From assembly GCF_029962835.1 (NCBI RefSeq), contig NC_080583.1, positions 70,355,158-70,419,157 of the forward strand: DNA of 64,000 bases. Reading direction: 5' to 3'. Under the pieces are notes generated by a model. That model had not been told where the DNA came from. It saw nothing but the letters and a program-made list of their open reading frames with translations, and did no database searches. This document shows positions 1 to 11,310 of this stretch, in pieces. Made by a program: the position numbers and the translations under genes. This DNA comes from Magnolia sinica. Taxonomy: Eukaryota; Streptophyta; Magnoliopsida; Magnoliales; Magnoliaceae. Within the stretch, counting starts at the first letter, position 1, and each line of letters opens with the position of its first letter.

Positions 1-1154
1 TAAATATGTGGGGCCCAACATGATATTTGTTAGTTATCCATACCATCTATCCTTTTAAAAAATACATTTTAAAGGCATGAGTCCAAAAATTAAGAAAATC
101 AAAAGCTCAACTGGACCACACCTTAGGAAATAATGATGATTAAGATGTTAATGGTTCAAAGTTGTTTTCTCTTTTTGGGATCAAATTGATGTTTATTTGT
201 CATCCAACCTGTTCATAAGGTCACAAAGTCTAGGATAAAGAGGAAACAAAAATATCAATTTGATTTAAAACTTATGGGGTCCTTAAGAAGCTTTCAATGA
301 TAAGAGTTTAATTCTCATTGTTTCTTGTGGTGTGGTCCACTTGATCTTTGTATTTACCTCATTTTTCAAATCATGCCTTAAAATGAGTTGGCTAAAGGGA
401 TGAACACGGTGGATAAAGCACAAACATCATAGTAGGCTCCACGATATAATATTTTTCTCCTTAAGTGATGTGAGGAGTGCAATAAAAGGTGGCGGTCAAC
501 ATCACCTTGGATGTCCAACCGGAAACACATGGTAAATAATTATTACCTATTTACCTTAAGGGCCGTTTGATTTTCTTAATTACACAGGTAAGTCAAAGTA
601 ATCCGATAATAATTATTCACCTAGGTATTTTTGGTTGGATTTCCAAGGGGACGTTGACGGGCACCTTTCATTTATAGCACTCCTCACGTGGCCTAAGGAG
701 AAAAATATTAAATTATGGGCCCATTATAATGTGTGTATGTCTTATCCACACCGTCCATCCCTTTAGTAAACTCATTTTATGGGATGCGCCAAAAAATGAG
801 GCAGATCCAAAGATCAAGTAGACCACAATACAGGAAACAATAGAAGTTGAACTCCTAGCATTGAAAGCTTCTCAAGGACTCCAAAAGTTTTGGATCTGAC
901 TGATATTTTGTTTTCCCTTAATACATGACTGTGTGACCTTATGAACAGGTTGGATGACAAATAAACATCAATGTGGGCCCTAGGAAGAAAACAGCTTTCA
1001 ACCATTAACATCTTAATTATCATTGTTCCCTAAGGTGTGGTTCATTTGAGCTTCTGATTTTCCTCATTTTTGGGATCATGCCTTAAAATATATTTTTTAA
1101 AAGGATGGATGGTGTGGATAACTCACATATATCATGGTGGGACCCACATATTTA
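1..1154. repeat. Long foldback (inverted-repeat) element, copy A
   Basis: The sequence from 1 to about 570 is the imperfect reverse complement of about 590 to 1154, with the turn near 577. Both ends carry a taaatatgtggg motif. Each arm is itself built from the foldback module seen across the window. The copy at 50316-51476 shows that inverted homology continues about 55 bp further out on each side, so the true left end lies outside the window. No coding sequence is seen; small open frames here are by-products of the repeat. It is probably a non-autonomous foldback or MITE-like DNA element. Confidence 0.8.
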
Positions 1155-1172
1155 AATCAATAATAAAAAGTA

Positions 1173-1692
1173 GAGAAAATGACCACTGTAGACAAAACCT
1201 TTTACCCATCGGTTTTTATGAAGGAATGCAAACTTAAGTTGCCAACTTAGACTAGCACGTGCGGACAGCGACGTTGAGGACGAAACTACCCCTCCTTTTC
1301 ACTTTCACTGCGAAGACGAGCGCTGACGCTCCTCCAACTGAGAGTTGTACGAGCGGCTTAAAAGAGATCAAAGTTACATGGCCCCACAGCTATGTATTTA
1401 TTATATCCACAACGTTCATCCATATTTCTAGATCATTTCGGAGCATTATCAAAAAAAGAAAATCATATCCAAAGATCAACTGGGCCACACCACAGAGCAG
1501 CGGAAAATTGATTTTCATCGTTGAAACTTTTGTAGGGCCCACCATAACATTTATTTTCCATCCAATCTATTCATAAGGTCACAAAGACCTGGATGAAGAG
1601 GAAAAACAAATTTCATAATGATCCAAAACTTGTGTGGCCCCTAAAAGGGTTTCAACAGTAGACATTCAAGCAGAATGGTAATGGCATATGCA
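1173..1692 (+). repeat. Left terminal arm of the MULE
   Basis: The first 130 to 150 bp mirror the right end (about 15945-16095), including the shared stretch ggacgaaactacccctcc. Inward of this is one foldback module with the usual elements: gggcccaccataac, 'cataaggtcacaaagacctggatgaag', and caacagtagacattcaa. No gene is seen; an open frame starting at 1259 simply crosses the terminal repeat. Confidence 0.65.
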
Positions 1693-1875
1693 CAGGGATA
1701 TGGATATAGCTACGGTTATAATCCGTAGCCATAGCAGTAGCTTGGCGATCAATCCTAAAACCCGCGATTCCACTGCAAGTCGCTGTCCCTATTGGCGATT
1801 AATCGTGGATTTCGCGATTCTACCCCCGATCTATGGCTACGGATTATAACCGTAGCTATAACTGTATCCCTATGC
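1693..1875. repeat. Small hairpin MITE-like module, copy 1 of 3
   Basis: The ends are inverted: gctacggttataatccgtagc near 1713 and its counterpart gctacggattataaccgtagc near 1835-1857, followed by cgtatccct-like sequence. The motif itself is nearly palindromic. Between them is a G+C-richer core with 'gcgattccactgcaagtcgctg'-like sequence. Copies occur at about 8485-8662 and 15220-15398, always in the arms of the large MULE. Confidence 0.6.
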
Positions 1876-2231
1876 ACTTTCTTTTTTCTTTTCTTTTTTT
1901 ATTTTTTTTTTATGTGGAGAATTTTATTCTACCTACATTTTTTTCTAACACATATTTATATAAATAAGTAAATATAAGCATATAAAAAAATTTCTCTTTT
2001 TTTTCATTTCTTTCTTTATTCATATAACAAGAATATTTTCTAAACCAAAATTAATTACTTGACGTACCATATATAATTTTAGGGCTGAAAGTTGGGCGGG
2101 CTCAACCCGACCAACCTGTGACCAACCCGACATTGGGTTGGGCTTGGTCAGGATGTATCGGGTTTGGTCTTGGGGTTGGGCCATACAAACAACAACTCAA
2201 TAAAACTTGGGTTGGGCTTGGGTTGAGGTCT
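1876..2231. repeat. AT-rich segment plus 'caacccgacattgggttgggc' arm sequence
   Basis: An AT-rich part (1880-2080) is followed by a run rich in gggttgggc and caacccga. Both parts recur at 8665-8990 and, inverted, at 14840-15215. This places the stretch in the repeated arm of the MULE. No gene is visible. Confidence 0.6.
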
Positions 2232-2482
2232 CGGGAATTGCTAGGAAATGCATGGAAATGACCGTGAAATGAAGGGAAATAACCGTGAAATGAAGGAAAA
2301 TGACCGTAAAATGCATGGAAATGACCATGAAATGTATGGAAATGATCGTGAAATGAAGGGAAATGACCGTGAAATGACTGGAAATGACCGTGAAATGAAA
2401 TGGAATCGTCGGGATTAACTGTGAAATACATGAAAATGACCGTGAAGTGAAGGGAAATGACCGTGAAATGCATGGAAATAAT
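2232..2482. repeat. 21-bp minisatellite, family C (GACCGTGAAATG core)
   Basis: About twelve units of a 21-bp repeat with consensus close to aaatgaccgtgaaatgaagg. Related short tracts lie at 7665-7730, 9205-9320 and, inverted, 14285-14655. The minus strand reads as F-H-G-H-F-P-S heptads because 21 is a multiple of three. I regard those open frames as a consequence of the period, not as genes. Confidence 0.75.
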
Positions 2483-3110
2483 CTTCTAAATAGCATTAAT
2501 TGCTAGTATTTATCATAAAAGCTAACTTTTTACAAATTTCTAAGAAGAGTCTGATGGAAGACTGAGAAAACTACAAATTTCTAGTCTTTTAATAACTACA
2601 AAAACCAAAAACTAATCAGTAGTAAAAATTATAACCATTCTTAGTCTTGCTTGGATTATCAAAGAACCAAATCAAACCACCTCTTCAGGATGAGTTATTT
2701 CGGTTGGTGTAGTACATTTCCACTAATTTATAGCCTTCCTTTTCTTCATTTTAGTATTCATGGACCAGCACAACACAAAAGTATTCATAGTCCAACACAT
2801 GCAATATTAAACAGATGTGAGCGCTGGATCCCTTTTTCAAGGGCTAACCTATGGGTCAACTGCTTTGACGACTTCGTTTGGTAAACGTTTGAAACCAAGC
2901 ATCCAACCTTCGAACAATACGACCTAAAAAACCGCAACACAATCAAAATATTGAACATTGATCATCGTATATACCATACACAGAATCAAAAGGTTATTTT
3001 GGGTGTTCTTGAGTGCACTCCCAAATTCACGGTTGGCAGGGCTTCTATGGCAGACGTGTAAGTGTTGGGTGGGGCGACAGAGAAAATAGAACAACATTAT
3101 GAGGGACATG
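2483..3110. other. Unassigned MULE interior
   Basis: No recognisable gene, RNA or repeat was found. A 77-codon open frame at 2651-2884 has no family features. The stretch ends in ttttcatgatttttcag, which resembles an intron 3' end directly before the heptad-coding tract. Confidence 0.4.
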
Positions 3111-3120
3111 TTTTCATGAT

Positions 3121-3490
3121 TTTTCAGTTATTTGCATCTGGAGAACTTGTAGCATGGAGGAATTTCAGAAAGTAGAAATTGAGCGGGCCAAACTGGAAAA
3201 TGAGCGAGACAAACTGAAAATTGAGCAGGCCAAACTGAAAATTGAGCTGACCAAACTGGAAATTGAGCGGGCCAAACTAGAATTTCAGCGAGCCAAACTG
3301 GAAATTGAGCAGGCCAAACTAGAAATTGAGTGGGTCTAACTAGAATTTGAGCGTGACAAACTGGAAATTGAGCGGGCCTAACTGGAAATTGAGCGGGCCT
3401 AACTGGAAATTGAGCGAGACAAACTGGAAATTGAGCGGGTCAAACTGAAAATTGAAAAATTGAGCGGGACAAACTGGAAATTGAGCATCA
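3121..3490 (+). pseudogene. Coiled-coil heptad tract, sense orientation (family A)
   Basis: After an acceptor-like ttttcag come an ATG at 3154 and M-E-E-F-Q-K-V-E-I-E-R, then eight or so perfect seven-residue repeats of the type L-E-I-E-R-A-K. The frame stays open to 3339, and the 21-bp units continue out of frame to about 3490. Leu and Ile at positions a and d with Glu, Arg and Lys elsewhere is a classic coiled-coil pattern. The same leader recurs at 7955. I do not recognise the parent gene; it may be the coiled-coil tail of a captured host or transposon protein. Expression is doubtful. Confidence 0.55.
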
Positions 3491-4890
3491 TTCAAAACAT
3501 TCCTTAGAAGATCCATAAAATATTCTTTTGGGACACCTCCATAGTTTAGTAGTGAAATTAAAGTCTTATTTAGGTACCTTTTCCTTGGCTGGTTGCTAAA
3601 AAAGGAAGACAAGTAATTTGGATCAACTCTTCACATCACATTTGTAGATAACCCATAACCGTTACATACGAGCAGTAAAAGCAAACAAGGTATTGTACTA
3701 TTATTCACACAACCAATTCGAAGATGGAGAACCCCAACTTCTCACCCTAATAAAATTTCAAATACTCCCAACAAGGATGGAATTTATTCATAGAAGGATT
3801 GAAATTCTTCCTACAACATATGATGTATAATCCTAAGAAAAGGTCGAAAACAACACTGGCAAATGAGCTGAGGAGTCTTATTAGGACATGAGAGATCGTC
3901 AATGTATATAAAATAATCCTCCACGGGTGATGCAACCAATTTACTACACAATTAACAAAGAAATGATCACGGATTTATCGATGAACCAATAGGGTTGGTT
4001 CATAATGGAGTATCCCAATATTATTCTGATTTTCCATATGAAAGGATTTGAATCAGAAAAGGTTGGATGTTTGGTCCCTCCAAGACATCCAACACCAAAC
4101 TGAGAGACCATTCAGAACTGGTTTCTCAGCAATCAGGAGATATTTTTGGCATTCTGGAGGCATGCAGCCCTAAGAGGATAAGCTAGGATGTTCGCTTTAT
4201 GAACATTTTCATAAAAATTGAGTAATCTGGTAGATATACCCTGGGTTGTTAGAAACTTATATTAGGCGCATCCCCTATAATTGATGAAGAATCTTGGATA
4301 TACCCTGGCCTTATAAATGTGGGATCCACCTTAGGTGGTCTAAATAGTTCACATTTTGGCTTCATTGTGCATAGAACATCCCTACAATGTTCTATGTCTT
4401 CTACTACAAGTTCTATGTGTTTATATCGAAGAGCCATTGTTTTTTGTTATATTCGCAGCTTTTCAGCTTTTGATTGTTTTGTGTTCAATTGCCAGTAGTT
4501 ACACCATCCAGGCATTGCAATGCCTGGTAATTGAAATATCTAATGCATTTAGATGCCCCCAATTCAAATGATCCTGAAGTAATCTCACATAGTTTTGTTT
4601 CTTAAAATTCTAAAGACTTACCATTTATAATTGGTAAAATTGGAGAAGCTATATTAGTGGGTATTTTGAAGGTGGCTTATTTCCCAGGGTATTCATTATG
4701 TCAAAGCACCGTTCTAACGTACTTAAAAAAAATGCTATGACCAGTTTGATATTTGTCATGTTTCAGGACTTGCATATTTGTGTAAGGACAATGGATTTTC
4801 AATCTTTTAGAGTTTATTAACTACTCCCAAGAGCAGTTAAAGTTAGCAAAGCTAGCCCTTCTCTCCTTGTTCAGGTCTATTCATGGCTCT
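3491..4890. other. Unassigned MULE interior
   Basis: About 1.4 kb of moderately AT-rich sequence separates a sense from an antisense heptad tract. Open frames at 3747, 4249 and 4356 are short, overlapping or unlike any family I know. I see no gene here. Confidence 0.4.
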
Positions 4891-4892
4891 GG

Positions 4893-5430
4893 AGGTAGCA
4901 TTTTCCAGTTTGTCCCGCTCAATTTTCAGTTTGGCCCACTCAATTTCCAGTTTGTCTCACTCAATTTTTAGTTTGTCCGGCTCATTTCCATGTTTTCCCA
5001 GTTAATTTCCAGTTTTGCCCGCAGAAATTTCAGTTTGTCCCGCTCATTTCCATGTTTGTCAGCTTAATTTTCAGTTTGTCCCGCTCAATTTTCCATTTGG
5101 CCCGCTCATTTTCCAGTTTAGCCCACTCATTTTTCAGTTTGTCCCGCTCAATTTTCAGTTTGGCCAGCTCAATTTCTAGTTTGTCCCGCTCAATTTCCAG
5201 TTTGGCCCGCTCAACTTCCAGTTTGTCCCGCTCAATTTTTAGTTTGTCCCGCTCATTTCCATGTTTACCCGCTCAATTTCCAGTTTGGCTCGCTGAAATT
5301 CTAGTTTGTCTCGCTCATTTTCATGTTTGCCCGCTCAATTTCCAGTTTGTCCCGCTCAATTTCCAGTTTATCCCATTCAATTTCCAGTTTGGCCCGCTCA
5401 ATTTTCAGTTTGGCCCGCTTATTTTCCATA
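4893..5430 (-). repeat. Coiled-coil heptad minisatellite, antisense (family A)
   Basis: About 25 units of a 21-bp repeat with consensus gtttgtcccgctcaatttcc. Read on the minus strand it encodes L-E-I-E-R-D-K and L-E-I-E-R-A-K heptads. Some units are shortened variants carrying ctcatttccatgtttg. The plus-strand open frame at 5052-5438 (serine-rich heptads) is the complementary shadow. Confidence 0.8.
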
Positions 5431-6769
5431 AATTTTAATCAAGGGAGCAAGATTTGATTGACAGAGCTAACCTTGGCCTCAGAATAGAGGGTTTGTATGG
5501 TTCTTGTTGCCTTCTAAAGCTCTTGGACCTATGAAAATTTACAACAGTAGGAGGTATGCATTAATTTGCTTGTTTGAAACGAATAAATCATCACTAACCA
5601 GCAAAAGCTAAAGAGCATCTTACCATTTTCTTAAGTTGCAAAGCAGATCAGCCAGTTACTTTCTAGTTTCATGGAGTAGAGATAATACTTTACCATAGAT
5701 CCACAACACTATTTCCGTTTGGTAACAATAGCTCTATTCACATAATCATAGGAGAAACAGAGAAATCAACATATTACGTAAAAAAGGGGAAACTATCCCA
5801 GGAGTCAAAAGTGGCATCTTTAGTTGGCATTTGTTAAAGATGGATGGCATGGTCATGAATGCCTAATAAGAGTGATCCGTTGGAATCATATGTAGGGGTT
5901 AAAGATGAACAGTCTACATCAATGGATTGGACTAGGTATCCCAAAGCAACTACGTACACTATAACTTACATTACTCTGAAAGCAATGGAGCATCTCTCCA
6001 TCTCCTCCACTTTCTCTTCTTTCTTGGCCTCAACAGCTCCACCACCGGCACTTGCAGCCACAGCAAAGCCACCACCACTGAACCATTAGGCACTAAAGCA
6101 AACTTCTCCCTACATAATGATAATACAAATTAACAAGATCTCACCACCAACTTTAGTCCAATTCTTTGGAAAAACTTCCCCTTCATTTAATGGCACGTTT
6201 ATTCATAATAATCGAAATACGTACATCAAGAAAGGGGCAGCAATTGTTCAATAAAAATAAAGATCTAGGAACATTTTGGTAATGAATATGTCTTTTACAA
6301 AAAATATTCAATTTGTCTAGAGGCTGAATTACTCTCATCAAACCAGTGTTTTCTAATTGTCATGTTTACTTAATGTCATTATTCCATTGTTGGGTGCCAT
6401 GAAGAGATAGGAAGCCTCCAAAGATATTTTCAGGCTACGACAACAAAAAAAGGCTAGGATCTTCCAGCCTGGGAGATTTCAGCAAAGATGATATAACTTC
6501 AGCAAGCAACATATGAAATGCAAATAACTGAATTTTGAAAGGCATATAACTGAATTTTGAAAGGCATATAACTGAATTGCCAACAGACTACTTTTTCATG
6601 AATACTAGCAAACATTAGTAACTTTTTCCATTTCCTCATGATTTAGACAGAGCATTTGCAATTCAAGTCACACGAGTACCCAAAAGTAGACTGAGAAAAT
6701 TACCATTTGGTTGTTAGGCGAAAATACTGAGTTCTTGCTTGGTCACCTCCTCCTCGTCGTTATCGACCA
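5431..6769. other. Unassigned MULE interior with a short 22-bp repeat
   Basis: No gene is recognised. A three-unit tandem repeat (core ataactgaattttgaaagg) lies at about 6521-6580. The open frame at 5859-6089 (76 codons, Ala/Pro-rich end) has no family features. Confidence 0.4.
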
Positions 6770-6885
6770 GACATCCTTTGATCGGTGCAATCTCCTATAC
6801 CACAATGGGTACTCGAACCCATGACCTTAGTGTTGAAACTCCTGTGAGTCTACCACTAAGCCATGAGTAGGGACCCAGAACCACT
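6770..6885 (-). mobile_element. tRNA-derived SINE-like head (candidate)
   Basis: On the minus strand, starting near 6880, the sequence has a Pol III box A-like motif, TGGCTTAGTGGTA. About 35 bp later it has a box B-like motif, GGTTCGAGTACC, preceded by GTCATG. The spacing and order are those of a tRNA-related SINE head. The full tRNA cloverleaf is not convincing and no target duplication or A-tail was found, so this is a candidate only. Confidence 0.45.
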
Positions 6886-7954
6886 GGAAGAGGTAGTGTG
6901 GTTTATAGAGTGGAATAAAATCACTAGGAGGAATAAATATCTGCAAATTTGTTTTCAAGTACACTATGACAATAGTTTTGCAATTCCAAATACCAGCTTC
7001 TAGATTGAGCAACTTGGATTGCATAAATGATTGAGTGAACACATAGCATGGGAAATAGGAACTGTAGGCATTAGTGAGCAGAAATGAGCTGAAATAAGCA
7101 AGAATGAATCAGGCATTTCATTGAACACATGGACTACAATGCATTTCATAAAACATAGCATTTGCAAATCATTTCAAATAAACAACACAACAAGTTCTTA
7201 AGCATAGATCGCAACCCGTGATCATTATCTGGGCCCTCTGGGGCCGATAAAACGGTAACATAGGATTCAAACTTGTTGGCGGTTTCGAAGTAGGAGTTCA
7301 ACGCAGGGCGTAAGGATCTCTACAATAGACGTATTCTATTAGCAATTGTGAAAAAAAGGGCTTCAATAGTCTAGGTTTTTGGGTCGAGGGTCGGATCTCA
7401 CCTGTTTGTGGTCCCGGTCGCGGCACGAAGTCTTCCCAAGAAAAATGAGATCAATGTTCCTTGGTTGGATCCCACTTCTTCGAGCTTCCTCTTCTCTTCT
7501 CCTTATTTTTCCTTTTCAAATGCCCTAGGAAAACATAGAAAATTCGTGCAAGGTAGAGAGGTGTGAGAAAATAGGATTATATATAACTCCAGTTTTGATG
7601 TAAATGGACACTTATACTCCCATACTAACCCCATATGGATCATTTTTGGTTCGTAAGGTCACTAGAAATGCATGGAATCACCAGGATTGGCCATGAAGGG
7701 AAGGGAAATGACCGAGAAATGCATGGAAAATGTACCTAAATAAGACTTTAACTTCACTACTAATCTTATTACAATCATTCATTCAATAACTCAGAGAAAA
7801 ACTATAAGCAACTGTTTTTCCTACAGGGACTAGCAAATCTCACAAAACTACATTTTCTACCCTTTAATCCCATCGACAAGCCTTGCACTGTACTGATTTT
7901 TTGAAGCATGCATAGTGATTTATGTCAAATGACATGTTTTCATGATTTTTCAGT
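6886..7954. other. Unassigned MULE interior
   Basis: No gene is recognised. A degraded piece of 21-bp family C lies at about 7665-7730 (aaatgaccgagaaatgcatgg). The part at 7200-7500 is more G+C-rich but has no family signature. Confidence 0.35.
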
Positions 7955-8117
7955 TATTTGCATCTGGAGAATTTCTAGAATGGAGGAATTTCAGAAAGTA
8001 GAAATTGAGGGGGACATGAACTGGAAATTGAGCGGGACAAACTGGAAATTGAGCTTTGCAAATTGGAAATTGAGTGGGACAAACTGGAAATTAAGCAGGA
8101 CAAACTGGAAACTGAGC
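7955..8117 (+). pseudogene. Second sense heptad tract with the same leader
   Basis: The leader ttttcatgatttttcagtt and M-E-E-F-Q-K-V-E-I-E are repeated almost exactly from 3121-3175, followed by six or seven 21-bp units. The heptad frame slips after the first units, so the longest open frame (7908-8225) reads N-W-K-L-S-G-T in another frame. This is a diverged duplicate of the first sense tract. Confidence 0.55.
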
Positions 8118-9204
8118 GTGTTGAATGAGCGTCGACCATTAAAAACTTTTTGGGGGCCCACTGTGATGTTTGTGAGAAATCCTCCCCATCTAAGTTCATT
8201 CATAGGGTCACAAAGACCTGGATGAAGAAGAAAAACAAATTTCATAATGATCCAAATCTTCTATAACCCCTAAAAAGGTTTCAATGGTAGACGTTCAATT
8301 CCTCATTGCCTTTTACAGTGTGGTCTACTTGATAATTAGATCTATCTTATTTTTCGTCTCAAGCCTTAATATGAGCTCGTCAAATAGATGGATGGTTTGG
8401 ATATAACACAGACCTCATGATAGGACCCACAAAAGGCGGTAGGGATTACAACAGCAAAAAAAAAAATGAAAGAGGAAAGAACCTATGGCTACGGATTATA
8501 ACCGTAGCCATACCCATAGACCGGCAATCCATCGCAGCTCCCGCGATTCCACCGCAAGTCGCTATCCCAATCGGCGATCAATCACGGATTCAGCGATTCG
8601 ACCCCCAATCTATGGCTATGGGTTATAACCGTAGCTATAACCGTATCCGTATCCTTTTTTTTTTACATGGAGAATTTTATTCTACCTACATTTTTCTCTA
8701 ACACATATTTATATAAATATGTATATATAAGCATATAAAAAAATTTATCTCTTTTTTTCATTTCTTTCTTTATTCATATAATAAGAATATCTTCTAAACC
8801 AAAATTAGTTACTTGACGTACCGTATATGATTTTAGGGCTAAAAGTTGGGCGGGCTCAACCCAACCAACTTGTGACCGACCCGACATTGGGTTGGGCTTG
8901 GGCAGGATGTATCGAGTTTGGTCTTGGGGTTGGGCCATATAAACACCAACCCAATAAAACTTGGGTTGGGCTCGGGTTGAGGTCTCGGGTTGCCTGACCC
9001 AACACGAACCCGATTAATATATAAGTTCCTTATAAATTAATTATAATTGAGTGCAGATCATTTGTGTTGAAGGCAAAGGAAATTCCAATGCCTCCCCTCA
9101 AGCTAACAAGATATGCCGGATTTTCCTCTCCCAAATAAAATGCTTGATACAAAATACAACTTGCAATGAAGTAGCTGTCCTATATTTTAGCTTGTTTGTT
9201 TAGA
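8118..9204 (+). repeat. Internal copy of the MULE arm
   Basis: From gtgttgaatgagcgtcgacc inward, this stretch is the near-exact reverse complement of about 15786 down to 14655. It includes one foldback half-module, the hairpin module (about 8485-8662), the AT-rich strip and the gggttgggc strip. It lies in the same orientation as the left arm. It may be the left arm of an element nested inside, or an internal duplication. Confidence 0.65.
8485..8662. repeat. Small hairpin MITE-like module, copy 2 of 3
   Basis: It is bounded by ggctacggattataaccgta and gggttataaccgtagctata, with the same 'gcgattccaccgcaagtcgct' core as the copies at 1693 and 15220. Confidence 0.6.
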
Positions 9205-9320
9205 AAAAAATGCATGAAAATGATCATGAAGTGAAGGGAATTGACCGTGAAATGAAACAGAATCACCATAATTGAACGTGAAATGCATGAAAATGACTGT
9301 GAAGTGAAGGGAATTGATAG
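9205..9320. repeat. 21-bp minisatellite, family C, short tract
   Basis: Five or six degenerate units with the gaccgtgaaatgaa or gaccatgaagtgaa core. The tract sits at the inner edge of the internal arm, mirroring 14540-14655 at the inner edge of the right arm. Confidence 0.65.
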
Positions 9321-9364
9321 TCTCTCAAAAAAGTCGTTCTCATCTTTGTTGATGATTTAACTAG

Positions 9365-11310
9365 CGCTCAATCCGTTGGTTGCCTCGCTGAATTTGTACG
9401 TTGCCTTGCTGAATTTCTAGGTTCCCTCACTCAATTTCTAGCTTCCCTCGCTCAATTCTTAAGTTGCCTCGCTAAATTTCTACATTGTCTCGCTCAATTC
9501 CTAGGTTCCCTCGCTCAATTTCTAGGTTGCCTCGCTCAATTTCTAGCTTCCCTCGCTCAGTTCCTAGATTGCCTTGTTCAATTTATAGGTTACCTCGCTC
9601 AATTTCTAGGTTCCTTCTCTCAATTTCTAGCCTCCCTCGCTTAATTTCTATCTTCCTCTATCTTCTCTAGCTCAATTCCTAGGTTTCCTTGCTGAATTTT
9701 CATGTTGTCTCGCTCAATTCCTAGGTTGCCTCGCTCAATTTATAGGTTGCCTCGCTGAATTTCTAGGTTCCCTCGCTCAAATTCTAGCTTCCTTCGCTCA
9801 ATTTCTAACATCCTTCGCTCAAATCCTAGGTTACCTTGCTCAAATCCTAGGTTTCATTGTTGAATTTCTAGGTTCTCGCGCTCAATTCCTAGGTTACCTC
9901 GCTCTAATTTCTACTTTGCCTTGCTCAATTTCTAGGTTCCCTCGCTCAATTTCTAGGTTCCCTAACTCAATTTGTAGCTTTCTTTGTCAATTCCTAGGTT
10001 CCCTCAATTGCCTTGCTCAAATCCTACATTGCCTCGCTGAATTCCTACGTTGCCTCACTCAAATCAGAGGTTGTCTCACTCAATTCCTAGGTTCCCTCAC
10101 TTAATTTCTAGGTTTCCTTGCTCGATTTCTAGCTTTCCTCGCTCAATTCCTAGGTTGCCTCGCTTAATTCCTACCTTGCCTAGCTCAATTCCTACCTTCC
10201 CTCTCTCAATTCCTAGGTTGCCTCGCTAAGTTCCTACCTTCCCTCGCTTAATTCCTAGGTTGCCTCACTCAATTCCTACCTTACCTCGCTCAATTCCTAG
10301 GTTGTTTCGCTCAATTTCTAGGTTCCCTCGCTCAATTTCTAGCTTCCCTCCCTCAAATCATAGGTCGCCTCATTCAATTTCTAGCTTCCCTAGTTCAATT
10401 CCTAGGTTGCCTTGCTCAAATCCTAGGTTGCCTCGCTTAATTTCTACCTTCCCCCGTTCAATTCCTAGGTTGCCTCGCTCAAATCCTAGGTTACCTCACT
10501 CAATTTCTAGGTTCCCACACATAATTTGTAGCTTCCCTCGCCTCGCTTAAATCCTAGGTTGCCTCGCTGAATTTCTAGGTTCCCTCGCTCAATTTCTAGC
10601 TTCCCTCGCTCAATTCCTAGGATTCCTCGCTAAATTTCTATATTGCCTCACTTAATCCCTACGCTGCCTTGCTCAATTCCTAGGTTGTCTCGCTTTCCCT
10701 CGCTGAATTTCTAGGTTCCCTCGCTCAATTCCTAGGATTCCTCTCTAAATTTCTACATTGCCTCGCTCAATCCCTACGTTGCCTCGCTCAATTCCTAGGT
10801 TGCCTCGCTCAAATCCTAGCTTCCCTCACTCAATTTCTAGGATTCCTTGCTAAATTTCTACATTGCCTCGCCTAATTCCTAGGTTACCTCGCTCAATTTC
10901 TAGGTTGCCTCGCTCAAATCCTAGGTTGCCTCACTCAATTTCTAGGTTCCCTCGCTCAATTTGTAGCTTCCCTCGCTCAAATCCTAGGTTACCTCGCTGA
11001 ATTTTTAGGTTCCCTCGCTCAATTCCTACGTTGCCTCGCTCAATTCCTAGGTTGCCTTGCTCAATTTCTAGCTTCTCTCGCTCAATTTCTAGGTTACCTC
11101 GCTCAATTCTTAGGTTACCTCGCTGAATTCCTAGGTTGCCTCGCTCAATTCCTAGGTTCCCTCGCTCAATTTCTAGGTTACCTCGCTCAATTCCTAGGTT
11201 ACTTCGCTGAATTCTTACATTGCCTCGCTCAATTCCTAGGTTCCCTCGCTCAATTTCTAGCTTCCCTCGCTCAATTCCTAGGTTTTCTCGCTCAATTGAT
11301 AGGTTGCCTG
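9365..11310 (-). repeat. Large 21-bp heptad minisatellite, family B, antisense
   Basis: About 90 units with consensus ttgcctcgctcaattcctag. On the minus strand in one frame each unit reads L-G-I-E-R-G-N or L-E-I-E-R-G-N, so it is a diverged version of the family A heptad. The plus-strand frames at 9485-9670, 9916-10104 and 10260-10550 (L-P-R-S-I-P-R repeats) are shadows. No long minus-strand frame survives because units with insertions or deletions are frequent. Confidence 0.85.

Noticed and set aside
2102-2496. Two overlapping minus-strand frames with F-H-G-H-F-P-S heptads
   Set aside because: By-product of the family C 21-bp repeat; two different frames are open at once, as expected for a repeat and not for a gene.
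6780-6880. Functional tRNA gene on the minus strand
   Set aside because: Box A- and B-like motifs are present, but stems and anticodon arm do not form a convincing cloverleaf. A SINE-like origin fits better.
9485-10550. Plus-strand open frames rich in L-P-R-S-I-P-R repeats (also 5052-5438 and 13065-14194)
   Set aside because: They are complements of the 21-bp heptad minisatellites. Any 21-bp repeat lacking a stop gives long frames; there are no start signals or domains.
9365-11310. CRISPR-like regular direct repeats
   Set aside because: Units are contiguous with no unique spacers, and the context is plant nuclear transposon DNA.
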